Part shown: positions 9,924 through 22,772 of the stretch, piece by piece | How the letters are laid out: each line of letters starts with the position of its first letter | How positions within the stretch are numbered: the stretch's first letter is position 1 | DNA from: Flammulina velutipes | Lineage: Eukaryota > Basidiomycota > Agaricomycetes > Agaricales > Physalacriaceae | Assembly (NCBI GenBank): GCA_011800155.1 | Contig: CM022368.1 | Span: 3,286,001-3,350,000 of the forward strand | Direction: 5' to 3' | DNA: 64,000 nt | Made by a program: the position numbers and the translations under genes | Notes under the pieces: model-generated | What the model saw: the letters and a program-made list of their open reading frames with translations, nothing else | The model's database searches: none | What the model was told of the DNA's origin: nothing

Positions 9924-12568
9924 TCATTCACCAGTTCGTCCCTCATCCTTCAGGCGCCCATCGATAAATGGACTAATGATCAGTAGGTCGTTATCGTCGG
10001 TCTCCTTTTTATCACCAAGCCCCGTCCTAGCATCCTGGCCATCATAAACATCTACAGAACTCATGTGCTCCTTCGCGCTAACTTGGAACGTGTCCTGGCA
10101 ATGCCTCTTCGAACGCCTATGCCGATGAACGACATCCATGGCATGTTTCCACTGCAAGACAATTTTCGCATGATGTTCACCATTCCCTTCCCGTTTTCGG
10201 TGAGCCTGTTCGTGTGCTATCGCATCCCTCGTTGAACGATGCAAGCCGTCACGCTCAGGATGGTCTACCATGCGGGCCATCTTGTTCACAAATTGGGATC
10301 CTAGCATTATGTGTCAGCTCTTAGAACAAACCGCACGAAGAGAAACATACCCAGAAGATATCTCCGCACGATGGTGCTCATCAATTGACCCACTTCGTCG
10401 TCTATCAAGTATTTTCCATTTTTGAGGGGAAGGAAACCATCATGACCTTGTGCCATATACTCTCTAGTAACGACCTTGTACTTTCTTCCTTCCGTAGTAC
10501 GCTGGATAGGTGCCGCGTTGACGAGACGTGGGGTAGAGCTTCCGCTGGAGCCAGAGCCATCTTTGATACTATCTTCGACTTCCTTTGATAACCAGACGCC
10601 CAAGACTCTGTTTCCAGGTTCGCGGGTAGAATCCCAGGATACGCGCATTCCCGAGATGACCGGAAAACGGCTGGAAAGTCATCAGCGTACGAATCTGATT
10701 GAGATAGTCAAAGAAGGAGTACCCTTCTTGTGAAGGCCAGGTGGATAGAGATGCCTCGAGAGCGTCCCATATGGCCTTTCCGTCCAGCTCGATGACGACG
10801 ATGGGGTCCTCGAAGGGCAAAATCTCGAGGATGTCGCCAAGTGTAACAAATCCTGGTCGGTAAAGCTCACTTCAAGGTCAAAGATCTCCAATATGAACGA
10901 CACTTACCAGGTCCATAAATTGAATCACCACGCAATGTGCCAGCACAAATGAAAACGGCATCCGATCCACCGCCATCCACGCATAGGCAGTCATCATAGG
11001 CATGTCGAATCACATCTGCAAACCAGTTTCCGGCAGCCGACTGAGTACTAAGTCAGCTAGTATTTGTCTGCAAGGTTAGAGATCACCAACCTCTGCCGTT
11101 CTAATGAACTGGGACCGAACGTCAAGGGCAACCGTGGTTCGACAAACGGGCGCTTTGAGAGTTTCCGATACCGAAGAAAGCAGTTTCTCCAGCAGTTTGC
11201 TGAGCTTTTCTGATGATTTTGAACCAGGTTGTGTCGTGTGACGCTTTCCTGCCGAAACATTCAGCCTATAGACTCAAGGCAATGTACGATATGTAGTGAA
11301 TTACCTTTAATTCTCTTGATGACCATTCGGCGAATGCTCCCTGGAGGTGTTTGTTCAAGATCGAGGTCTATTTCGCTGAAGTCCCGGAAGTCTGTTCCAC
11401 TTTTGACAAGCAACACGTCGCCTATGTCGTCTTCCGCACCCAACACTTCTTCGTTCACATCGTAGCCTTCCCATGAGCATCCTTTGCTAACGTAGTAAAG
11501 ATGGTCGTGGCCTCCCAAAAGTAGATCGACGCCGTGCTCAGATGCTATGGCTTGCTCCTTCTGGAATGCTGGCGAATAAGCTAGCAAGTCTTTAGCTAGA
11601 GTGATATCCTAGAAATCGGTCATTTCCCCTGGCAGAATGGAGACGGGAAGCATACGTTGGGGACTCTAAATTCAGAGTTAGTGCTATACATGGTTTACTT
11701 GAGTATATCCTCACCTTGAATGGGTTAAAGCGATGATAATATCGCACTTGAACTCTCCTTCCGGATCACGTAGACGCTGAGAAAGCTCAAGTCCAACTAG
11801 CTTCATATCCCTGTATTCGAACTCTATAGGCCAAGTCGCGACGGTGCCTATCCATTCTCTAGTGTTGTGTGCATCAGCGTGCATCCGGTGATCAAGCTGT
11901 ACGTCCTTACTTTTCTACGAGGCCAATGACACCGATCCGAACACCAGATTTCTCAAAAATCCTGAATTCATGTAGTCCTGCTGGCACTTTTGATGTTTTG
12001 GTATCCACGATGTTACTCAGAATCCAAGGCTACAGAGGTGATGAGAGCATTGAAGACGACGTCAAGAAACATACAAAGGTAGTGTCCTTGATTAATTTTG
12101 TCAAGTGTGGATAGCCTTGATGTCGGTCATTTGTCGCCCGTCGGACCAATGGATTGAACACGCACCGAAGTCGAAATCATGGTTGCCTAATAGTCTTCAG
12201 ATTTCATAGACGATCTCTTCTAACACGACGTACCGGTCAGCGATACGTCGGGGGCGATTTCGTTCATCACGGGAACCTATACATGTGTGGCGTGTTTGAT
12301 CAAGCTTGTATAGGTTTTAGTAGATGCTACTACACACCATATGGCTTCCTCTTGTCACCGAACTTTCAACACTGGGAGAGAACAGATCCCCAGAGAATAG
12401 AGACAGTCCATCTTTTGAACCATCGGGCAGCGTCGGCCAAGGATCCCTGATATCGTTTAAAAGCGCGGCGAATTGAGTGACATCGATCGTGTCGTTCGAC
12501 GTGGGTGACACTTTCTGAGGCGCGACGCGATAGACGTCGTTCCAGTGAGCAATGTGAAGAATTGGCAT
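9924..12568 (-). CDS. 5'-nucleotidase-family metallophosphoesterase
   Basis: A multi-exon minus-strand gene. The start at 12568 (MPILHIAHWNDVYRV) puts the first metal-binding motif (HWND) at the N-terminus. SGDLFSPS follows, then GNHDFDFG across an intron boundary near 12190, ALTHSR, and LLGGHDHLYYV near 11520: the full dinuclear metallophosphatase set. The C-terminal half holds a substrate-binding domain with NWFADVIRHAY and EILPFEDPIVVIELDG. Family members hydrolyse nucleoside phosphates or related esters. No signal peptide is evident, so a cytosolic enzyme is more likely than a secreted ectonucleotidase. A charged His/Lys/Arg-rich tail of about 120 residues follows the catalytic part. Exact intron edges were not all resolved. 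Confidence 0.85.
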
Positions 12569-12763
12569 TACGATGGTGATGGTGGTCAATCAAGGGGTGT
12601 TGTGGGCGCATATGTACGTACTTATTATTGGAAATCGTCGCGCCCTCATTCGTTCATGGATTATTGGTTTAGTCGGATTTGCATTCCAAGTACACATTAA
12701 GCACGTAGTATTATAGATAGAATAAAGAGTAAAGAAACTTTGAGTTGTGGAAAAAGAGAGAAA

Positions 12764-14683
12764 TTACACGCCTGTGTAAACGCTTGCCCGTTTCCATTCG
12801 AGGATAGTCGGGCTCACAACATGATCAAGGTGAACCTTTGAGTAAGGGGAGTAGTGTCCTCGAATGGAAGGGCCCGTAACGGTGCTATTGCCGGCAGGAC
12901 CTTCAAGAGTTTGCTCGATAGATCTTTCCACCGCCACCTCAACCTAAAATTCGTTGTCAAATTTGTCGATATGTCCGATCAAGAATGAAGCGTACTGTAT
13001 GGGCATGAGAGCGCATTCTACGGATGGGCTGGTGCGTGTAGAAGTCGTCGGATGACAGGATCGGACCATCACCCCAAACAGCGCGATGTGTATCCCGCAA
13101 ACCTTTATGCTTGTTGAACTTGGAGATGAAAGAGATGGCATGAAGCTTCGCGATTACAAAATGGAGACCGAGGAAAACAAGATTATCTGGCATTGTGAGC
13201 CACTTGCCAGAGCGTCGGAAAGCGTGAGCCGACTATCAAGGTGAATTAAACCTAATAATATCACTCACGCATACCAGAGTCGCCATAGTTGTCAAACTGA
13301 GCAGTGATCAGGATCAGGATTCAAGTAAGCATACCACTGATGAGCGGTACTGACCATGTCGGAACCCCAGTCTCGAACATCCATAGCGTCCTGACATCTA
13401 TGACTTGGGGCATTCTACAAATCACGGGAGAGGTGTTAAAGTATTGATTACGTGAGGACTGATACACCTACCTCGTCGGGATATCAATCTGATATCGCAT
13501 GTGGCGCATGAAATAGTACATCAAAGCGGCGAGAATGGCATCCACGGATAGCGAGAGTGATAGGCTTGCGGTAAAGACCCACTAGTAAAATTGAACACCT
13601 CAAGTTCCTCGTAAACTATAGTAACCCACAGCAGGATAATGTTCGTGGAAGGCGGAGAAGTGTCTGAGGCGAATCCTACAAAACGTTTGAGACTATTGTC
13701 ACAAGATTGGTCCAAGAAGACAAACATTTCCACCGTCGATACTGGGTTCCCGAGATGACCGTGTCAACGGATACCCATGAGTGTCATGTAAAAGGAATCA
13801 CACCTGATGCTGCTACTGAGATGATAACACATCAGATACATGCACGCTTTGAATTCTTTGCGGACTCACGTAGTGGCAAGAATACGGCGATGAGCTGATC
13901 ATATGCCTTTAGCTTAGGCTAATAGGGACGAATGCTGGTTGACTTACAAGTGGTACAATTAGAAACCAGCACCCTTCATGGACTGCAATGAAATCAACAT
14001 AGCGCTCCAAGAAGCGGCATACTTACAAGTATGTATTTTCCATACGGAAAAACTGAAAAGTATAAGCCCACTACAAACACAAGAAAAGTGATATGCTTAC
14101 CTGTGATTAATACATGACTGGATTGCCTGTATTCTGTACTTTAGTACGGCGAAATCGACATACTAGCCTGTAAGTCCTGCGCACCGTGATCAGGATGATA
14201 AACTGTCAGTGGTCGAGCTGTTAGCATTACATTCTAAAGTAATAGTGCAGTCTTCCTTACTGCGATTGACCATGGAATGTCGTCTTCTCTGGAAATATCG
14301 CCGAACCCTGCTATGAGGTAAAAGACAAGAGATAAACAAATGAACGTTGAATGTGCCAGATCCAGAAGCCTTTCCTCAACACGATTAAACGTGTTTCACG
14401 CTCTGCAAGACGTGGAGGCTTACCAAGAGGTCAGCACCTAGGCTAGTGATTAGTTCATCGATCTTGAGCGAAGTCAGGGAATGAATTTACCGTGACCTTC
14501 GTCTTCCAGTGTGCGCCAAGTCTAACAGAAATTAAGATTTGAAACGCCAGAGCCCCACTCAACCTAATATTAAGTTATATGAGCGTGTAAACCACCGTCA
14601 AGAAGAACATATACGCACATGATGGCAACAAACCCGCCTCCAAGTATGGCTCCATAGGTCTTGGATACATCGAGTGCGCTCAT
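12764..14683 (-). CDS. DUF6534 multi-pass membrane protein
   Basis: The start at 14683 gives MSALDVSKTYGAILGGGF, a typical opening of basidiomycete DUF6534 proteins. Many small exons follow; one near 13530-13600 reads WVFTASLSLSVDAILAALM. The last conserved helix (MPDNLVFLGLHFVIAKLHAI, 13193 down) precedes SFISKFNKHK. A splice near 12955-13005 removes an early stop and adds a hydrophilic tail that ends at 12764. The family is a 6-7 helix membrane protein of unknown function, greatly expanded in Agaricomycetes, often one or more copies beside other lineage-specific genes. Middle exons were not all delimited, so the outer coordinates are firmer than the internal structure. Confidence 0.7.
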
Positions 14684-14752
14684 CACGTTAAGAAAGGATG
14701 GAAAGACCCATTGCAACTCTGGTTTGATTTTATATGGCGTTCCGCCAACAAG

Positions 14753-15360
14753 TTATCCATTCGGGATAATGGGAAACTGTACAATGTGACTGTGTTTGAT
14801 GTTGTGGCGTATGTCAATGTAACCATCGAGAGGAACCAACGTAACGAATTCAAACCCATCTTTATCACGCAAGCGAGCGAATAACTTGGTGTTGTAGCCT
14901 GTTGTGCGTGGCTACTGCCTTTGTCCTCTTTCAAGGTCCGTCCGAGTTGAAGGAGATACGAAGCAGAGTTGTCCATTTGGCTCGTCGTATCCGATAGAGA
15001 CGCTCCATTGATGCACCATGATAGCTTGTCCATCGATAACGTCCACCGCAATTGAGACTTTCCGGAGACTTCGAGATGCGGAGGGTTGTCCCAGACGTGA
15101 CCTCGACGTCAATTGTACTGATAATTGCGAAACCTCGGAGTGTCGGTCCTTGTTGTGCCAACATAGAGATGATGCTGTCGTACTTATTGGGTTCATGAGA
15201 TGATAAAGCCAAGTTCAAAATCATGATCATGTCCCGGCAGCTCGGCGCCGGAACCGTGCGCCACATTTCATCCAGAACGCCTTTTGAATGGAAATGACAT
15301 TCCAAAATTGCGATTTGTGTGGGTAGGTTCAAATGAGAAGAGTTAAAACAGGCTACAAGT
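14753..15360 (-). other. Uncertain coding trace, possible decayed gene
   Basis: On the minus strand three separate reading frames look protein-like in succession: LPTQIAILECHFHSK... (15330 to about 15060), then VSIAVDVIDGQAIMVHQWS... (about 15060 to 14930), then FARLRDKDGFEFVTLVPLDG... ending at a stop at 14753. One splice can link the last two in phase, but the first junction shows no clear intron, and no ATG was found in the first frame. It may be a real gene with introns I failed to place or a remnant beside the F-box gene. I do not recognise a family. Confidence 0.3.
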
Positions 15361-15538
15361 ATACACAGGTATGTTATCAGAAAGCAAAAGGACTGTTGGG
15401 CATGGATACAAATATCTAAACGGTACAGGCAGCGATAGGTGGGAAAGGGTATGGATGGATAGAATGATGGTATGGGGTATGTAAAGGTGAAGATTGCAAA
15501 AGAGGGTTAAGGATACATAAACGTAGCTTCTTGAGGCG

Positions 15539-16740
15539 TTAAACTTCTCTCCAAAAATTTTCCGCGTTCCCTTCGTCTTCGATGACATAGACACCCCGGT
15601 CATATGCGACAACCGTTCTCTCGAAGTTGTGCACGAAAACCAGTTTCACGATCCTCGGGCAATAAAGTCGCAGCTCCCCAAACAGGCTACGCATCGCAGG
15701 CAGCGTTTCCGGGGCGGGATGCCAATCCGACAACTCCAACTCCACGCATCGCAATCGCGAGAATGACTTGAGTAGTCCATAAAATCGTAGTCTCTGCAAC
15801 GTGGTGCGTATCAGAAGATAGGACTTCTCTGAAAATGAAGAGGGGGCCACATTCTCACCTCATTTCCGTCTACTGGCAGCGCAAGTGTTCCAAGATAACG
15901 GAGTTTAGACGCTGACTTGGCTAGTTCCGCGAGTATGGTGATAGAGAAGGCTCCAACGTAGATAGAGTCTGCGATATCCAGGGAACGTAGTTGAACGGTA
16001 GATTGCCGTAGAGCAGAGGAGAGCGAGGTCATCTCTTCCTGCTTCTGCTCTAGGTCCTCACTGGAGAAACATGTCTTGACACGTTTCAAAGGGCGGCCAG
16101 GTATAATGGTGATCGCCGCATTGACAAATGTACACTCCAGTACGGACAATCGAGGGAGGGAAGTAGAAAGAAGAGATGCCGACTCTTGGGACGGATCGTT
16201 GGTGGGAGAATCATTAGGGCGATAATAATCTGGAATATAGAGGTCGAGAAGTTTGGCTTGTAGATTGAGAAACATTAAGAGGTGTTCGTCCCAGTCGAGA
16301 TCACAATGGAAACTGCGGAGTTGGAAGGTGCACCCGTCCAGGATCCACGCATTCGAGGTAGAAACCCTGCCGCTAATGTAGATGTTGAAATAGCGAAGTC
16401 GTGAAACGTTGCGTAATGCGAGAGAAAGAACGGGCCAATAATCCTCTGGCAGTTCTACTGAAGAGGTATTTGAGCCATTTTCATGCGAGTCTGAAGCTGA
16501 CTGGGGATCTGTAGATGCGTGGATCGTGAGCGCGTCTACATATGCCGCCACTCTTGACTGGTTAGAGAGCGTCCTGCACAACGACATCGTTCCTTCGATA
16601 TTGGACAAATAGAGAGTATTGTAGAGGGCACGTTCCGCCGCGTTCTGGAAGGTTTTTGAGACTCTGCATAGTGCTGCTATGTCGGAACGATTCCCGACAT
16701 GCATTACCACTTCGCGATAAGCCTCAAATGTCAATTCCAT
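15539..16740 (-). CDS. F-box/LRR-like protein
   Basis: The first exon starts at 16740 (MELTFEAYREVVMHVGN) and runs about 297 codons. A 64-bp intron at about 15798-15860 joins it to RLRFYGLLKSFSRLRCVELE, ending at the stop at 15539. The N-terminus has a short F-box-like pattern (ALCRVSKTFQNAAERALYNTL). Spaced leucine-rich segments follow (LRYFNIYI, LRSFHCDL, LSVLECTF, LRSLDIA). Such proteins usually serve as substrate receptors of SCF ubiquitin ligases. It is a different subfamily from the three F-box genes at 28-42 kb, which share a VCRKWRTI motif. Confidence 0.7.
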
Positions 16741-17699
16741 GCACCTGAAAATCCGTCAACAAGTGAAAACAAGAAAATGCCATCTACGGACGTCTTCCGA
16801 GGCTTGTTTCTCCAGTAGCAGTCGAGAGACTTGAGTTATAACGACTGTTCGGAAACACAAAACCTCTCCGGGGTCGGGTTAAGTCGGGAAGGAAGGAGGG
16901 ATCCCGGTCAGATATAAGGAGTGTAGCCAGCGGGCATGGGTGATGCAATTATTGAACACAACAGAAGAGAGGCCCTTGGATATATATGTCGACATGAAAA
17001 CATCACGGAACGATTTCGGTCTTTGTAGAATGGTTCCTTCCGCGGGCCCTGTGCACCAAGAATCTGCAATTGAGTCGGTTCAGGTTAATTCTAGCCCCCC
17101 TGCGTATAGTACGTTGTAACCACGCGAAGGTCACGCGCAAGCCCGTTGTCGGTTGGCTCGGGTTGTAGTAAGGCATGCGATTTCAGTTGTTAGGTGAAAG
17201 TCTTCAAGATGTGGACAAGCACCGAGCCGTAACCGAGTTAAGCGTCATTGGCTAAGTGATAGATAGACGTCAGAGAAGAGCTCCGCGAACAGATCGACGC
17301 ATGCCCTGAGGAGTCCAAGATATCGTGGGGTATTCAGTCCAAAATCTGATGATCATGTAGGCATTTCTTTACCGCGGCGGCCGCCAACACACTGGGTCTA
17401 CCACACCGTCACTGTCAATGTTTGAGTCGGACCTTGATTCGGGGCTGCTGGCACTATGTAGATTTCTGAGAGCGCTCCAGAGCCTGTCAACAAGATGCTC
17501 GCTTGTGAAAAACGCCAATGCTGCATGGTATTGATTAATCTAAACAACGGCACAAGCTTGAACTTACCAAAACCAGCCAAGACGTCTAATTATCGAAAGA
17601 GATTGAACGAAGATCCAACATTTGTTAGGACATGGCGATGTCTTGTGATTTACAAGCGATAAACCGAGGGCGAACGAAGTCTTCAATTGCGTGAACTGT
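16741..17699. other. Gene-free interval upstream of F-box gene
   Basis: About 960 bp lie between the F-box start and the 3' end of the small membrane protein gene. No reading frame here has recognisable protein features; a 60-codon minus frame at 17398-17580 is not supported. A short purine-rich run (about 16880-16910) and a CpG-dense GCGGCGGCCGCC stretch near 17375 are the only compositional features seen. It presumably holds the F-box promoter. Confidence 0.4.
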
Positions 17700-18362
17700 T
17701 TAGCTTGGAACATTTGCTTTAGGTGGAGGATCTCCAGTAAAAGTCCGAGTGTAATGCCACAATAAACCGACGCTGCTCCCAATGCCAGCTCCTCCCAAGA
17801 TCACTGGTAACATATGACGCGTCAGTTGACGAGGATGAAGAACGACAATTAAGCTTACAGTTTACAAGATGGGCTCGCTTCCAAAAGATAGCGGGAACTA
17901 GAGCACCACAGAGAATAGAACCAATCACAGAATGGTCTTCGGCGCGTACACGGTCCGTCTGTGTGAAGAGAACTGTTGAATGAGGATGAGGGACATTACG
18001 GAGGAACATACGTCATATGCAACCCGAAGCCGTTGCTTTGCAAGTTGCTCGGAGCTGGAAAAGTTGTATCTTGCGTAGCCAAATGCGCCACCAGCGATAG
18101 TTCCTACAGCGAGACTTTAACCAGCGGAAAGAGAAGAGCTGGAGAACAAGGTAGTACCTGCACCACCACCAATCCAAGTTGCGCGCAGGAGACGGTTTAG
18201 AGAAAAGCTATTTCTTCCGTAGCGCGACAGAGTGAATGCGAGATAGGCAGGGGGAGCAAGGAGGGAGAAAATATGGTAGCCAGATGTCATGGACTTGCGA
18301 ACAAGATACTCTGTATCAACGGAACGGGCAACTTCAGCAGAGACAGTCTGTTGTTCGCTCAT
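17700..18362 (-). CDS. Small DUF1757-like membrane protein
   Basis: Four exons start at 18362 (MSEQQTVSAEVARSVD) and end at 17700. Hydrophobic segments FSLLAPPAYLAF, the glycine-rich GGGAGTIAGGAFGYARY and SVIGSILCGALVPAIFW, followed by LGGAGIGSSVG, suggest a four-helix membrane protein of roughly 185 residues. The RVRAEDHSVIG segment resembles the conserved core of the fungal DUF1757 family of unknown function. It is divergently placed 148 bp from the acidic protein gene at 18511. Small size and glycine-zipper-like helices would suit a mitochondrial inner-membrane location, which is inference only. Confidence 0.6.
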
Positions 18363-18510
18363 TGTGAAGCCTGGATAGAAGCCGGTAGAGAACAAGAGAA
18401 GGTTAAAGACAAGCCACAAGCCGTCTGGCTGCCGCGCTGACATAATACATTTCTCTTGCCCACTAACCACCACCATCCATTCAGCGCTGCACCTTTGGCC
18501 GTATCGCAGA

Positions 18511-21066
18511 ATGACTAGCGTCGTCGCCATGACAGAGCCTTTCGACGCGCAGATGCTCGACGAACCTTCGGACGACATGGATATGGATGCCATCCTCGAC
18601 CCATGGCCTCACGAAATGGAGACAGACGACCATTTTTCGCACGAAGAACCTTACAACAACGACGGTGTTGAAATGGACCTCGATGCATATCAGGAAGACC
18701 AGGAGTACGAGATGTCGGAGGCAGACCACGACTTTAGTGGCGAGATGCTTGATGTCGAGGAGACAGAGCCCTCCGAAAACCAAGTTCCTATCAATATTTT
18801 TTCTTTAACGGCTCCCACCGCAGATTCCGCCCATCTGACTACAACTTCCATTGAGACTCCCTTTCATAGTCTCCTCCCGACCGTCCGACCCGACCCGATT
18901 GTTGCTGATGCCGGCTACGACGCTGTCGCCGAGGCGCATGATCTGGCTCAGCCTACCGTTGATGACGCCGCTTTGACCAACGTTGAAACTCTGGTCGAAG
19001 AATCGACAGAATCTGTATCCGCACCAGACGAGCTTCATCCAGAGCTCTCAACAGAAGAGGTTTCTGCCGACGTGGGGGACCCGTCCGCCACCTTTCCAGT
19101 CGTCGATGTGGCCGATAGTCAAGCCACAGGTGCTCATGATATTTCTTTGAGTTCAGAAGCAGTTGCAGACGATGCACAGGCAACGTGGCAGGAGCCTGAT
19201 GCGCCCCATCCAGAGATGGATGAAGCTACTGCGACGGATGTCCCAAAAAATGTGGCTTCACCAGATCCCCATGAAATTTCGGCAGGCGTCTTCATAGAGC
19301 CTCCTCCTGGTATCATGCTCTCTTTTGTTGGTGTAGACCACCCTGATGCCTGCTTGTTCAACCAACCCTCTGTCGCTTCGTCATCGTCCGCCGAATCGCC
19401 GGACCTACTTGTCTTTTTGGAGGATCGACCAACGCTATACTATGAGCCTCTCAATGTTGTGTTTGACGCCCTGCGAAACGATACAAACTTCTCTAGCTTG
19501 GTTGACCTTTCCTCCTCGGAACTGGTTTTGGATGCCTATGATCTGCAACTCGTAATATCTGAGGTTAGTTTCTGCTATCTCCATCTTGATTCTAGAAGCT
19601 GAATGTTTCTACAGGACAACATCTACGCGCGCGAGGCCACACTACACGAACTCAACGTAATCCATGACGCAGCAGGCGGTTCCGGTCCTCTTCGTTTACG
19701 ACTGCGCACTGTCGTTCCGAGATTCATCTGGAGATATCGATATCTTCAAGCGGAGATCAACCGCCTCCAGCTGACCGGCGAAGACAACGATACAAACCAA
19801 GAACAAGACCGTACGTCCTACTCCGATCGCTTTGCTTTCATCACTGACACACCGTTAGAACCTGGCGAAGAAAATTCAAATGAACAAGAAGCGGAACTCG
19901 AGCAAGTCGATAATGGACCAGACCAACCAAATGAAGAGGAAGTAGAAAACGATGATCCCGAGCCCGAAGATGACAGCCGCGAAGAACCAGAACCCGCTGA
20001 AGCTGAAGAGCCTCAAGGACACTCGAACGATGTAGAGAACCCAGATCTGGAGGATGACATCACTACTACAGAGGACGCAAACCAGACTTTCGATGCTCAC
20101 GATGCCCAAGAGGAGGAATACATCGACAGTCTCACAGCCGAAGCCTCTACTGAGGATGACTCGAATCTCGACTCATCTGCACCGGTTGCTGACGCCGTCG
20201 ATGAGAATGCGCCCGATGCTGACACCTCCGTGGTGGGCGAGCGAGAGAAATCTCACGAAACTTCGCCCAATCATGAGGATGTGCCAGCCGATGTAGCAGA
20301 TGATCTCGAAGATCCACATGTCATCCCAGACGACATTCCTCCTCTTCCTGACGATGATGATGATGACGACGACGAGGAGGACCTTGAAGATTTAGGTAAT
20401 GGTGAGTTGCACGCTTTTGAGTCTGTACTCTCGCTAACGGCGGTCATTTAGACGAAGAGTCCTCCGCCCAAGAAGTCGTTCAAACTGATCCTGCTGCTGA
20501 CTATGAGGAGCAAGGTAAGTTTGACCCACGTCGCTCTTTCGCTGTATTGATATCCTCCCCAGAAATTTCAGAGAACGCGGAAAATGAAGATGCATCCGAG
20601 GCTTATGAAGATGATCCAACAGGTACTTTGCCACCCATTTCTCCTTTAATTTCCACCACTAACGTCACCTTAGAAGAACCCCTTGTACAAGAGGAAACCA
20701 AAGAGTACGAGGAAACCCATGCACCCGCAGAAGAGGGAGACGGCGAATGGGATGCCGATGACTACAGCGAGGAATATGATGGAGAACACCACGAAGAGGA
20801 CGCCCAGGAGGAAGACCAAAACTCGTGGGACCAGGAGACGATTTCCAACCAGAGCTCGGCAACACTTGCCAGCCGAACGTCCAAGCGGTCCATTGGTGAG
20901 GTCGAAGCCGACGAGCCAGATTTTGAGGACTCCCATTCCTCGCCTGGATCACCAGGTATGTTTATTCTACGTAGAGAAGCCGACACGTATTGACTCTAAA
21001 ATTCCAGGTAACAAACGCCCACGCATCGATCACTCGTCAACGTCAACGGTTGAAGATGTTGAATGA
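18511..21066 (+). CDS. Large acidic disordered protein with DUF2420-like segment
   Basis: Exon 1 (18511-19563) and exon 2 (19615-20401) are followed by four short exons ending at 21066, about 770 residues. Most of the protein is extremely rich in Asp/Glu, with a run of eight Asp codons near 20355. The only ordered-looking part straddles the first intron: LLVFLEDRPTLYYEPLNVV through LHELNVIHD, then PLRLRLRTVVPRFIWRYRYL. This resembles the fungal DUF2420 region, named with moderate confidence. The C-terminus ends in a basic patch (GNKRPRIDH) that could be a nuclear signal. Acidic nuclear proteins of this type often bind histones or basic factors, but no function is assigned. Confidence 0.65.
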
Positions 21067-21344
21067 AAACTCACATCTTACCAGACGCCAAGGCTAGGTT
21101 TTTTTACATTCAACTTGTCATGCTCAACATCTCTTTATTTTCTATCATAATCTGCATACTGACTTTTACAGCCGCGCTCCTTTGGTACTTGGTGAATCGG
21201 AGGGTGGACTAGTATTTTATTTCATTAATCGTTTCCTGTCCCACGCAATTGCAATTTAACATCGTTTTGAAGACAACACGTCGCGAACGTTGAGGGCGAT
21301 GATTGTGGATTTATGCATCATTACACGATAATAAACAGAGGTCA

Positions 21345-22616
21345 TTAAAAAATGGGTATAAAATCCTGCATTCTATCCCTCGCATCCTGCGCGATACACT
21401 CCGCGATCCAAGTGATGTTCCTAATCTCCTGTTCCTTCAGTTTCATGTAACTGTAAAAGATACCATATTGAAACTGCTGGAGGAACGCGAGTTTGTTGAG
21501 GTGCACTTCGGTGCGGAAGAAGCGGTCTTCGAGCTGCGACGCTATGCCGGAATCGTCACCGCCGCTCCCGTTCATCCCGGCTGATTCAGAGAAGAAGGAG
21601 CGGTACTCCGACACTGCCTCGCACACCTGGCGGACTTGGTCAATGTCGTCCGCCTTGGCCAGTTGATTGTTTCCTTCCGGAAAGAGACGCCCTATGGAAG
21701 GGAACAGCTTGGCGCGCTGCTCCTTGCTGAGCTCTGTGTTGAATGAGTTTATGGTGATGTTCACTGTCCGACGGTCCGCCTCGAATGACAGAATCCGTTG
21801 CATCACTTCGGAGGTGGTGCCCCCAAGGGTAGAGCAGAAGTCGTAAAAGTCTTCGAGGTATGCTTTGTAGACTGTGTTGCGGATGATTTCGATGTTGAGG
21901 TCGTCGAGGTCTGATGCTGATAGACAGTCCCGGAAGTATGGGGCTGCGAAGCTGGATTGAGGAAAGGAGGGAGGGAGGGAAGGCGCGACGTACCAAGGGG
22001 TGTCTCCACGAGCACGCTTTGGAAAAGCTCCTCCACGTTCGTTGCTACACAAAGAGCAGGCATTGTGTCAAAGATGCCAAGGGGATGGCAGCGGTCGAGC
22101 AGCTCATGCGTATCGCGTTCGTGAAGTGTCCCTGTGATGAGAAGGACGACATTGTCAATCATATACGCATACCTATAGAATATTGTAAGGACGACGAAAC
22201 TCGGTAGATGTTTAATACTGACGTGATATAGTCCAAGAATTTGCTCAGAGGCGCGACTGCGTTTGTGCGAAGATAGTTGAACTGGTCCACTAAGAGCTGG
22301 GTTGCCTTGTCGGTGATGGTGGACGTTGAGATGGGCAGGGGTTCGTTTGCGAGAAAGTTGCCATAATCTGTTGCTGACAGCTGTGTTCTGAAATCTACAT
22401 TGAAGTATGAGTACGGCAGATGTTAGATGGTATCAAGTCGCACCTTCAAGCGTCTCGCACTGGGTCAGGTTGGCGTAATGGCTCTGTGTGAGGATGCCAG
22501 CCTTGTATCCGCGCACTGTTCCTTCAAGAAAGCCGCTGTCGACCTGCAAATATAGTTTGAGCTTCAATAATTACGACGACGAGCAAGGCAAGTACGTTGA
22601 AGAGAAGAGCCTCCAT
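21345..22616 (-). CDS. VMA6: V-type ATPase V0 subunit d
   Basis: The start at 22616 encodes MEALLFN, then a phase-0 intron, then [14 protein letters not shown], the hallmark N-terminus of V-ATPase subunit d. Downstream exons carry [35 protein letters not shown] and [21 protein letters not shown], and the last exon ends [21 protein letters not shown], the conserved C-terminus. The protein is the peripheral stator-linked subunit of the vacuolar proton pump, connecting the V0 c-ring to the central V1 stalk. It shares a 156-bp divergent promoter with RPC82. Confidence 0.95.
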
Positions 22617-22772
22617 GTCGTCGTGGATGTTGTCCAGAAAGAGTACGGCGTTGGGCGAGAGCCAATCGACGAGTTTCCCACGCCCTTTAACGCGCTTTTG
22701 ATCATAAATCGGGGTCTTCAAGCTTCAATTCCTACCACCACCATCGCCACAAAATTATCTGTATTTACTGGC
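22617..22772. promoter_or_regulatory. Bidirectional promoter VMA6/RPC82
   Basis: 156 bp separate the two divergent starts, so both promoters and 5' leaders must fit here. I saw no clear TATA box, as often in fungal housekeeping promoters. The plus strand has a CACCACCATCGCCAC stretch about 35 bp before the RPC82 ATG. Confidence 0.4.

Noticed and set aside
12957..13193. Stop at 12957 as the end of the DUF6534 gene
   Set aside because: A good donor before this stop and an acceptor at about 12955 lead to a further open stretch ending at 12764, with protein-like composition; the earlier stop lies in the intron.
20683..21066. Long plus and minus frames overlapping the acidic protein gene
   Set aside because: They are shadows of the GA-rich acidic codons; the exon path ending at 21066 explains the region.
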